Shown here one piece after another: positions 8,573 to 14,589 of a DNA stretch of 32,249 nt; the first letter of the stretch is position 1; the number at the start of each line of letters is the position of its first letter. Under the pieces are notes generated by a model. The model searched no databases. It saw nothing but the letters and a program-made list of their open reading frames with translations, and was not told the origin of the DNA. The translations under genes and the position numbers were made by a program. This stretch comes from an uncultured Oscillospiraceae bacterium (GTDB lineage Bacteria > Bacillota > Clostridia > Oscillospirales > Ruminococcaceae): the NCBI GenBank assembly GCA_934464775.1, contig CAKSKG010000024.1, positions 1 through 32,249 of the forward strand, read 5' to 3'.

Positions 8573-9775
8573 TCATTCTTCTTCAAGCGAACTGTCTCTG
8601 CGGTCCATCATTTCCGCCCATAAAAGTATTGCGTCCATTGCCGCACGCTGGTTTCCGCAGCAGCAGTGATCTGCACCTTTTTCACGGGCAGTTATCTCAC
8701 GGGAAGATACTGAACGTGCATTTTTCAGTATTTTAAGATGTCTGCCGATAGCCGCACGGCAAGCCATTGTATCGTTGCTGCCGCCGATGATAAGATAATC
8801 CTTTGTGAGCCTGTCGGCGATCGGACGGAGATCAATGCTCCAAAGATATTTTATCAGCCTGTAAACATTCGTTGTTCCGAATCTGTGGAAATATGTACGG
8901 AAGAACGCCATTCCTTTGCCCTTTTTTGCGGCATAAATAATATTTATCAGCCAGCCGAAGCCGTAAAGAATAATATTCAGAAGCACTGGGATAAGTCCGT
9001 TTACAAATGCATTGTCATGAAAATTCATTTTAAGTGCGCCGAATTGTGCAACGCTTACGCATTTTGTAACTCTCTCATCAAATGCCGAAGCTCTCGGAGC
9101 AAAAAATCCGCCCAGCGACTGTCCCACAAGTATAACATCATGCAGGTCAAAATACTTGGTGACTGCCATGACAGGCTTTTCCCATTCAATAACGAGTGGA
9201 GCGCCGTGGTCACGTATACATTCTCCCTGACCGGGACCCTCAAAAAGATACACATTGTATCCATGCTCACGAAGATATTCGCATTCCGAAAAAAATTCCT
9301 CATAGCTTGAATCAAAGCCGCCGTGCATTACGATATCGCCTTTTGCATTTTCTGCATTGAATTTTAATGCAGGCATGGTGTAATTTTCATAGGGAACATT
9401 TATAAGCTCAATGATCGGGTGTTCGCCGCTGAAAAAATCTGCATAGTATTCAAAGAAAAGCCTGCGTGCCTTTTTCCATGCGGCAAGACCGTTCGGATCT
9501 TCCCAGTCGGTGAAAAATTCGGACATACGGTAAAGTGCCGCAGCATTTTTTATGTGACCGTTTTCAAGCTCAAGATCGGCTCTGTTTTTCAGCACATCGT
9601 AAAAATCGGCAGTGCTTTTTATGGTCGGACCGATCTCCTTTGCTACGGAAAAATCGCAGCCGTCCATGTTGACAAGACGGTTCAGCTGAAAGCTGATGCT
9701 TGGGTTTTTATTAAGCTCATACATTCCAACAGGGAGCTTTATAGGCTTTGTGATATCATATTTTTCCATTTTCAT
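8573..9775 (-). CDS. Alpha/beta hydrolase (400 aa, FrsA/DUF1100-like layout)
   Basis: A 400-residue serine hydrolase with an N-terminal helical extension of about 130 residues, then an alpha/beta-hydrolase fold. VMHGGFDSSYEE (150-160) is the oxyanion region; GPGQGE (180-185) follows as in this subfamily; VGQSLGG places the nucleophile at Ser220; GGSNDTM gives the acid Asp335 and GADHCC the base His370. A hydrophobic lid-like insert lies at ~258-282. The substrate is unknown; an ester or acyl group is likely. It starts 9 nt after the 281-residue hydrolase gene and is the last gene of a three-gene operon with tetR, so its expression is probably induced by the ligand of that repressor. Confidence 0.87.
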   Translation of the reverse strand: MKMEKYDITKPIKLPVGMYELNKNPSISFQLNRLVNMDGCDFSVAKEIGPTIKSTADFYDVLKNRADLELENGHIKNAAALYRMSEFFTDWEDPNGLAAWKKARRLFFEYYADFFSGEHPIIELINVPYENYTMPALKFNAENAKGDIVMHGGFDSSYEEFFSECEYLREHGYNVYLFEGPGQGECIRDHGAPLVIEWEKPVMAVTKYFDLHDVILVGQSLGGFFAPRASAFDERVTKCVSVAQFGALKMNFHDNAFVNGLIPVLLNIILYGFGWLINIIYAAKKGKGMAFFRTYFHRFGTTNVYRLIKYLWSIDLRPIADRLTKDYLIIGGSNDTMACRAAIGRHLKILKNARSVSSREITAREKGADHCCCGNQRAAMDAILLWAEMMDRRDSSLEEE

Positions 9776-9784
9776 CGACCTTTA

Positions 9785-10630
9785 TCAAAACTTTTCACTG
9801 AGGAATTTTTCTATTTCACTTATGTATAAGTCCGCACGCATGAGCATTCCCAGATGTCCGCCGTATGTCTCTTTTACAACGGGGTTGGTGAAGATATCTG
9901 CAAGCTTCTGTGAGTCGGCTTTGTCAAACATATCATTTTCGGGGATAAGTACAAGCACCTTTCCGTCAAGATATGAAAAATCGCTCTTTTTGAATTTTTC
10001 AAGCTTATAAATATCTCCTGTGGCAAGCACGGCACGAAGATATGAATAGCGGTAGCTCTCGTCTGTGCCGATGCATTCAAAAAATGATACCGCATAGGCT
10101 TTTTCCTCTTCCGTCTCGTTTCTGAAATGCTTTTTTACCGCATTGATAAGCGCAGGCTTCAGCTTTTCAAACTTTACGGTCTTGATATAAAGCTTCATAA
10201 GCGGAAGTATGAACTGCTCCTTTTTCATTCCCTCAACATAGGAGGAATCAACGGTCAGGGTGGTCATCATAATAAGTCCGCCCACTTTGTAATTTTTTGC
10301 ATAAAGCTGTCCGAGAATGCCGCCGTCACTGATACCGCACAATATCGGCAGAGTTATATGGAGCTTGTCAAAAAGCCCGTGAAGCAATACGATCATTTCC
10401 TTGTTTTTGTAGACCTCAACAGGGTATTTCATCATTACAACACGATAATTCTTTTCAAGTGCAGTTACGTAATTTATCCATTCCTGCTGTGTGTCGATGC
10501 CATTGAGGAAAACAATGGTTTGACTGCCGCTTCCGCTGTCGATGACCTGAAACTCATGTCCCGAAACGCTCACGGACTTATAGCTGTGGGTTTTTAAAAA
10601 CTCATTGTATTCATCTGTAAAATTTCTCAT
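9785..10630 (-). CDS. Alpha/beta hydrolase (281 aa)
   Basis: A 281-residue cytosolic alpha/beta-hydrolase. IVFLNGIDTQQEW (residues ~39-51) is the position of the oxyanion loop; LCGISDGGI is the nucleophile elbow with Ser101; VLIPENDMF supplies Asp233; YGGHLGML supplies His259. It is related in fold, not closely in sequence, to the downstream hydrolase. Its ATG overlaps the TetR stop codon by 4 nt (ATGA), the classical translational-coupling arrangement, so it is co-transcribed and probably co-induced. Substrate cannot be told from sequence. Confidence 0.85.
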   Translation of the reverse strand: MRNFTDEYNEFLKTHSYKSVSVSGHEFQVIDSGSGSQTIVFLNGIDTQQEWINYVTALEKNYRVVMMKYPVEVYKNKEMIVLLHGLFDKLHITLPILCGISDGGILGQLYAKNYKVGGLIMMTTLTVDSSYVEGMKKEQFILPLMKLYIKTVKFEKLKPALINAVKKHFRNETEEEKAYAVSFFECIGTDESYRYSYLRAVLATGDIYKLEKFKKSDFSYLDGKVLVLIPENDMFDKADSQKLADIFTNPVVKETYGGHLGMLMRADLYISEIEKFLSEKF

Positions 10631-11223
10631 AAAATATCGCCCTTTCCGCTTATATAAATTTCAATTGCTCTCAGTATCACCTGAATGCTGTTCTCCATTG
10701 AAGTCTTGACCATGGTGTCGCTGTGTTCTCTTATGGCATAAATTGATTTTATAAGGTTAACAAAGGTTCCCGTGTCAACGCCGTCACGGACGTCATATAT
10801 CAGCGAGAGCCACATCTGCGCCGTTTTTATCTGAACATTCGGGTCGAACAGCACCTGCTTTTTTATATGCTTTTGCAGCCAGAAAAAATCGTTGACGGTA
10901 AGACCGTTCATTACATCAAGATCGGAATGAAGATATTCATTGAAAAATTCGATGAATTCGTGAGCGGACATTTGCTTCCGTCCGTTCAGCTTTGAAAGCA
11001 GCATTTTTTGAGTTTCCGCTCCCGTATAGTTTCCGATTTCAAGAATGAAATCTTCCTTTGAGCCGAAGAACAGATAAAAGCTGCCCTTTGCGATCCCCGC
11101 TGCGGCAGTCAGTTTTTCAACGGACATTTTCTGTAAGCCAAACTCCTTGCTCATGCGTATTCCCGCAAAGATAAGCTCTGTCCTGATACGCTTCATTTCT
11201 TCTTCGGTAAATGCTGTTGGCAT
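10627..11223 (-). CDS. TetR-family transcriptional regulator (first circuit)
   Basis: A 198-residue TetR-type repressor. The helix-turn-helix is at residues ~33-62: MSVEKLTAAAGIAKGSFYLFF followed by SKEDFI, the usual TetR pattern. The rest is a helical ligand-binding and dimerisation domain. AAAGGAA lies before ATG 11223. It heads an operon with two alpha/beta hydrolases. Its own promoter contains one copy of the TTAGC-N4-GCTAA palindrome found at five places nearby, so it is the best candidate for the protein that binds that operator and represses itself, the hydrolases and neighbouring transcription units. The ligand is unknown. Confidence 0.9.
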   Translation of the reverse strand: MPTAFTEEEMKRIRTELIFAGIRMSKEFGLQKMSVEKLTAAAGIAKGSFYLFFGSKEDFILEIGNYTGAETQKMLLSKLNGRKQMSAHEFIEFFNEYLHSDLDVMNGLTVNDFFWLQKHIKKQVLFDPNVQIKTAQMWLSLIYDVRDGVDTGTFVNLIKSIYAIREHSDTMVKTSMENSIQVILRAIEIYISGKGDIL

Positions 11224-11238
11224 CGGCAGGTTCCTTTC

Positions 11239-11267
11239 TGTGACCGAATTTGTTGATTTTGGTCACA
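11239..11267. promoter_or_regulatory. Inverted repeat TGTGACC/GGTCACA in the tetR leader
   Basis: TGTGACC at 11239-11245 and GGTCACA at 11261-11267, with 15 nt between, lie between the tetR promoter and its start codon. It could be a second regulator site or an RNA hairpin in the leader; it differs from the TTAGC-type operator. Confidence 0.5.
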
Positions 11268-11272
11268 AACGT

Positions 11273-11301
11273 ATGTTATCATATGCTAACCGATATGTCA
11301 A
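11273..11301 (-). promoter_or_regulatory. tetR-operon promoter with overlapping operator
   Basis: On the minus strand, -35 TTGACA (11296-11301), a 17-nt spacer and -10 TAACAT (11273-11278). The spacer and first three bases of the -10 box hold TTAGC-ATAT-GATAA (11276-11289), one base from the perfect TTAGC-N4-GCTAA palindrome. A repressor bound here would block RNA polymerase directly, which supports autoregulation. Confidence 0.8.
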
Positions 11302-11407
11302 TATGATTTTTTCGGATTTGTCTGATCTGTCGGTGTTTATAAAATATATTGATAGAATTTGCACAAAAAGCACAATGCGGTTATATATCGGAAGCAATGA
11401 AAAGCGG

Positions 11408-11435
11408 TTGATTTTTTTAAAATATATGCTATAAT
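11408..11435 (+). promoter_or_regulatory. Extended -10 promoter upstream of the broken membrane-protein gene
   Basis: TTGATT (11408-11413), 16 nt, and TATAAT (11430-11435) preceded by TGC, an extended -10 element. It points at the disrupted gene starting at 11524, with the TTAGC-type operator about 55 nt downstream. Confidence 0.6.
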
Positions 11436-11477
11436 TGATTTATTGTGAGGGCTGCTCCATATATCGGGCTTTATTTT

Positions 11478-11505
11478 TTGATTGTAGGTTAGCCGCAGCT
11501 AATAT
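11478..11505 (+). promoter_or_regulatory. Operator TTAGCCGCAGCTAA within a second promoter
   Basis: The perfect palindrome TTAGC-CGCA-GCTAA is at 11489-11502. It sits between TTGATT (11478-11483) and TAATAT (11500-11505), spacer 16 nt, and its final TAA forms the start of the -10 box, as in the tetR promoter. The gene it controls starts at 11524. Confidence 0.72.
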
Positions 11506-11523
11506 AAAAAAGGGGATTTGATA

Positions 11524-12189
11524 ATGAAACTTTTTGCCGAAATAATAATTTTGCTTGTTATAATTACTCTCGCCGATATAGGCGGACTTAAAAAGTATTC
11601 GCTTACGGGACTGCATAATCTCCCCAAAGCGATACAGGAGCGTGTCAGAGAGCTTCCCGAATACAGGCGGCAGGGTAAACGGTCCGATACTTACAACAAA
11701 GCAGAGAATAGTAAGTACCTGTCTTCATAAGCATATGCACACGTCTTTTCGGCAAATTTTGCTGCATACTGCGTTAAAAATCCTTGCCGTGCGTCAGCAC
11801 ACCTGCGGATTTTTGCCTTGTCTGCAACAAAATCATGCACGAAAATCCGCATACATTTCTTATGAAGACAGGTTCTAAAAAAGCTGCCTGCACTTATGAT
11901 CGTGGCGGCAGCTTTTGCGGGACTTACATATCTTGCGGGAGCAAGGGATTTTCTTCACGGATTTTTATACAGCTTTATAATAAGCGCTTCCGTAAAGCTT
12001 TATGTAACGCTGATATTGCAGTGTGTTGTTCTTGTAAATTCTCCGAAGTTCTGGCTTCCGGGAACCGAGGATCTGAAAGCGGAATGGACAAACAGAAAAT
12101 TTTATATGAGCTCTATCCCGAGAAGCCTTTTTGCATTCGGGCTTGTTTCACTTATTATCGGTGCGATAATTTCCGTAATATGCCGATAA
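11524..12189 (+). pseudogene. Membrane-protein gene split by a small inserted element
   Basis: Two in-frame pieces of one gene. The 5' part starts at ATG 11524 after AAAAGGGG and reads a signal-anchor helix (LFAEIIILLVIITLADIGG) and then a basic segment; it ends at a TAA (11728-11730) supplied by the inserted element. The 3' part, open from about 11875 to 12189, continues with KKLPALMIVAAAFAGLTYLAG and two further hydrophobic stretches, ending LIIGAIISVICR. Together they would give a protein of about 165-170 residues with three or four membrane segments and no recognised function. An ATG at 11896 could start a shortened product of 97 residues. The gene carries the TTAGC-type operator upstream, so it belonged to that regulon before the insertion. 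Confidence 0.72.
11717..11873. mobile_element. 157-bp MITE-like element with 15-bp terminal inverted repeats
   Basis: ACCTGTCTTCATAAG at 11717-11731 is the exact reverse complement of CTTATGAAGACAGGT at 11859-11873. The interior has no gene, but an inner inverted repeat (AAAAATCC and GGATTTTT) flanks a GC-rich core around CCGTGCGTCAGCACACC. It interrupts the reading frame of a membrane protein and gives it a stop codon. A clear target-site duplication is not visible. It looks like a non-autonomous element moved by a transposase elsewhere. Confidence 0.75.
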
Positions 12190-12204
12190 ACCGTATTTGT
12201 CATT

Positions 12205-12246
12205 AAAAAACCTCTGCGTCGGTCCAATCCGAACGCAGAGGTTTTT
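12205..12246. terminator. Bidirectional terminator between convergent genes
   Basis: AACCTCTGCGT (12209-12219) pairs with ACGCAGAGGTT (12233-12243), with CGG/CCG extending the stem inwards. A run of A precedes it and a run of T follows, so it can stop transcription in both directions. Confidence 0.88.
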
Positions 12247-12258
12247 ATTATTATAAGC

Positions 12259-12939
12259 TTATGTGTGTGATTCCTTGTTCTTTACCGTAAAAACGATCAT
12301 TATAATAAACCAGATTATCATGCTTTCACTCATAAGTCCGTTTGTGAAGGCAAGGCGGAACGGGCAGTCGGGCATAAGGCTTTTTATCGTATAAAGCACA
12401 ACGTATATCACAAGAACATTTGTGAAAGCCATTACTTTCGGACATTCGGTTTTTCCTCTTATCTGGAGAATGAACCAGTAAATAAAAGGCGGCAGCATGA
12501 ATACTTCACTGAGCATTATTATCCATGATAAATGTGAGAAAAGTGCCTCGCAGGAGGGGAGAGCCGCTTCGGAATAGCCGTTGTTCATCATCCATGAATA
12601 GAGGTACATTATCATTATGTAAAAAAGGTGGAGACACATCCACGGAGTAAGACCGTAGATATTGAGCGTTCTGTATATCTTTGCGCTTTTTTTGTCCGTG
12701 ATGAATTTTCCCGCAGCAAATAATCCTATGCCGTAGAAAATTATTCCCGGGAATGCAAGAAGCATTGCAAGCGAGTTTCTCCACGGTGCTATTGCAGCAA
12801 CACCGTCTGTCAGCCATTTAAGGCTGCCGCTGTATGAGGTATCGCCGTACACCATCAGCCAGTCTCCCGAACCGTAGCAAAGACAGCCCAGCATTCCGAA
12901 AACAAAGGAAATGATAAGCGTCCGTTTTATGTTATTCAT
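12259..12939 (-). CDS. Polytopic membrane protein, possibly DUF6796-like
   Basis: A 226-residue integral membrane protein with about seven hydrophobic segments: near 7-25, 55-77, 98-118, 138-160, 172-190 and 205-221 among them. It has a conserved-looking YGSGDWLMVYGDT segment at 22-34 just after the first helix. I recall this pattern from an uncharacterised clostridial family (DUF6796), but that name is from memory. No catalytic motif is seen. GGAGG lies before ATG 12939. It has a strong private promoter with the TTAGC-type operator at the start site, so it is probably co-regulated with the TetR-hydrolase operon. Function unknown; roles in envelope stress or lipid handling would be guesses. 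Confidence 0.8.
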   Translation of the reverse strand: MNNIKRTLIISFVFGMLGCLCYGSGDWLMVYGDTSYSGSLKWLTDGVAAIAPWRNSLAMLLAFPGIIFYGIGLFAAGKFITDKKSAKIYRTLNIYGLTPWMCLHLFYIMIMYLYSWMMNNGYSEAALPSCEALFSHLSWIIMLSEVFMLPPFIYWFILQIRGKTECPKVMAFTNVLVIYVVLYTIKSLMPDCPFRLAFTNGLMSESMIIWFIIMIVFTVKNKESHT

Positions 12940-12962
12940 TTATATATCCCTCCGAATTTTAG

Positions 12963-13010
12963 TTAGCTTTTGCTAATTGGGATTATAGCACTGTATTTGT
13001 CGGCTGTCAA
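12963..13010 (-). promoter_or_regulatory. Consensus promoter with TTAGC-type operator at +1
   Basis: On the minus strand, perfect -35 TTGACA (13005-13010), 17 nt, perfect -10 TATAAT (12982-12987). Five nt further lies the perfect palindrome TTAGC-AAAA-GCTAA (12963-12976), over the start site. This is a repressor layout for the 226-residue membrane protein gene. Confidence 0.85.
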
Positions 13011-13054
13011 TATTTTATGGGATAATTTATATAATTTGTCAAAATATACAATCT

Positions 13055-13071
13055 GCATAACGCTGTTATGC
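13055..13071. promoter_or_regulatory. Operator GCATAAC-GCT-GTTATGC
   Basis: A perfect 17-bp palindrome between the divergent membrane-protein and second tetR promoters, about 40 bp upstream of the tetR -35 box. A half site GCATAAC is at 13083-13089. Related copies overlap the tetR -10 region and precede the ABC transporter genes. Confidence 0.8.
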
Positions 13072-13110
13072 GAAATCGTTTAGCATAACGCCGAAATTAG
13101 CACAGGCTTA

Positions 13111-13152
13111 TTGACAGAACCGCCTTTCTATGGTAAGATAACGATGTTATGT
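13111..13152 (+). promoter_or_regulatory. Promoter of the second tetR with overlapping operator
   Basis: TTGACA at 13111-13116, 17 nt, TAAGAT at 13134-13139. The operator copy ATAAC-GAT-GTTATG (13138-13151) overlaps the end of the -10 box and the start site, so binding would block initiation. Confidence 0.82.
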
Positions 13153-13174
13153 GAGACGGAAAGGACGGTATATC

Positions 13175-13801
13175 ATGAGTGACGAGCTTGAAACAAGGGA
13201 AAAGCTGCTGAAAAGCGCAATGGCTGAATTTTCCGAAAAGGGATATATGAAAGCTTCATTGCGGAAGATCTGCTCCGATGCAGGTGTTACGACAGGTGCT
13301 TTGTATTTCTTTTTCAAGAATAAAAACGATCTTTTTGCCGCTATCGTTGATCCGCCGCTGAAAGGTCTGACGATGCTTCTTGAAGAGCATTACCGCCGGG
13401 ACGCTGAGGATATGAGCAGCGATGATCCTGCTGTAATGTCGCCCGAATATCATATCGAGACACATGAAAGTCTGGATATACTTGTTGAGTATATGTACCG
13501 TTACCACGACATTTTTCTTATGCTTCTTACAAAGGCACAGGGTTCGGAGTATGAAAATGCGGTTGACATGATGGTCGATCTTACCGAGAATGGCTTTAGA
13601 GCCTCTGCCGAAAAGGTTGCCGAGAAAAAGCAGAACAGCCATGTTGATGAGTATATGCTCCACTGGATATCGCATATGAGCGTTGATGCATATACGCATC
13701 TTCTGACACATGAAAATGACGTCGAAAAAGCGAAGCTCCATATGAAAAGGATAATGGAGTTTCTCATAAAGATCTGGTTTACAATGATAGTTGATGACTG
13801 A
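13175..13801 (+). CDS. TetR-family transcriptional regulator (second circuit)
   Basis: A 208-residue TetR protein starting MSDELETREKLL. The helix-turn-helix is at ~25-48 (ASLRKICSDAGVTTGALYFFF, then KNKNDLF); the remainder is a helical ligand domain. The frame is also open from a GTG at 13151, but AAAGGA lies 8-10 nt before ATG 13175, homology starts there, and the GTG lies inside the operator, so 13175 is preferred. It is followed on the same strand by an ABC ATPase and an FtsX-type permease, with copies of a 17-bp palindrome before both units. The natural reading is a repressor that senses a compound exported by, or an envelope stress relieved by, the adjacent ABC system. Confidence 0.92.
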   Translation: MSDELETREKLLKSAMAEFSEKGYMKASLRKICSDAGVTTGALYFFFKNKNDLFAAIVDPPLKGLTMLLEEHYRRDAEDMSSDDPAVMSPEYHIETHESLDILVEYMYRYHDIFLMLLTKAQGSEYENAVDMMVDLTENGFRASAEKVAEKKQNSHVDEYMLHWISHMSVDAYTHLLTHENDVEKAKLHMKRIMEFLIKIWFTMIVDD

Positions 13802-13807
13802 AAAACC

Positions 13808-13825
13808 TGCCGCCTTCGGGCGGCA
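13808..13825 (+). terminator. UUCG hairpin after tetR, possible attenuator
   Basis: TGCCGCC-TTCG-GGCGGCA is a perfect 7-bp stem with the stable UUCG loop, 6 nt after the tetR stop codon. No T run follows (AATAATC), so it may stabilise the mRNA end or cause only partial termination before the ABC genes. Confidence 0.5.
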
Positions 13826-13840
13826 ATAATCAAGCCCACA

Positions 13841-13857
13841 GCATAACAATGTTATGT
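13841..13857. promoter_or_regulatory. Operator GCATAAC-AAT-GTTATGT before the ABC genes
   Basis: A near-perfect copy of the 17-bp palindrome (one arm base differs), 31 nt before the ABC ATPase start. It suggests that the TetR protein encoded just upstream also controls the transporter separately from its own promoter. Confidence 0.8.
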
Positions 13858-13887
13858 TGATCTAACTTTTTTATCGGAGGAAAGAAT

Positions 13888-14589
13888 ATGTATCTGGAGA
13901 TCAAAGATGTAAAGAAAAGCTACGGAAACGACGCAAGCTATATTCAGGTGCTGAAAGGCGTCAGCACAGGCGTTGAAAAAGGACAGATGTGCGTTATTCA
14001 GGGTACGAGCGGATCGGGAAAATCCACGCTTTTGAACTGCATAGGCGGACTTGATACAATGGACAGCGGCTCCGTCAAGGTTGACGGAAAGGAGATCTTC
14101 GGACTGAAACCCGACAAGCTTGCGGATTACAGAAAAGAAAACCTTGGATTTATCTTCCAGTTTTATAATCTTATTCCAAATCTTACAGTTGAGGAAAACA
14201 TTCAGGTCTGTGAATATCTTTCCGATTCGCCCCTTGACATGGAAGAGCTTCTGACAACGCTGGGACTTTCCGAGCACAGAAATAAATTCCCCTCGCAGCT
14301 TTCGGGCGGTCAGCAGCAGAGATGCGCTATCGCACGTGCGCTTATAAAGAATCCCAAGCTGCTTCTGTGCGATGAGCCAACGGGCGCTCTTGACTCAAAG
14401 ACCTCAAAGGATATCCTTGTTCTGCTGGAAAAGGTGAATGCAAAATACGGCACGACAATGCTTATCGTAACTCATAACAATGCGATCAAAAACATGGTGC
14501 ATAAGGTAATAATCGTAAAGGACGGACTTATCAAAAAGGATTATATGAATGAAACACGCATACCTGCTGCCGAGCTGGAGGATCTGTAA
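13888..14589 (+). CDS. ABC transporter ATP-binding protein (MacB/LolD-like)
   Basis: A 233-residue ATPase with every ABC motif: Walker A GTSGSGKS (39-46), Q-loop Gln91, signature LSGGQ (138-142), Walker B LLLCDEP with Asp162-Glu163, D-loop GALDS and H-loop His196. The sequence type is that of ATPases paired with FtsX-fold permeases, which move envelope molecules, peptides or antibiotics by a mechanotransmission mechanism. CGGAGG lies before ATG 13888. Its stop codon TAA shares one base with the permease ATG (TAATG), so the two are translationally coupled and form a complex. It is downstream of, and probably repressed by, the adjacent TetR. Confidence 0.95.
   Translation: MYLEIKDVKKSYGNDASYIQVLKGVSTGVEKGQMCVIQGTSGSGKSTLLNCIGGLDTMDSGSVKVDGKEIFGLKPDKLADYRKENLGFIFQFYNLIPNLTVEENIQVCEYLSDSPLDMEELLTTLGLSEHRNKFPSQLSGGQQQRCAIARALIKNPKLLLCDEPTGALDSKTSKDILVLLEKVNAKYGTTMLIVTHNNAIKNMVHKVIIVKDGLIKKDYMNETRIPAAELEDL

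Noticed and set aside
11642..12206. Plus-strand open frames running through the inserted element
   Set aside because: They join element sequence to out-of-frame coding DNA and have no start signals; the split-gene reading explains the region better.
13080..13101. Two TTAGC boxes close together upstream of the second tetR
   Set aside because: They are direct, not inverted, and 17 nt apart; the first is part of the GCATAAC half site of the other circuit. Not counted as a TTAGC-type operator.
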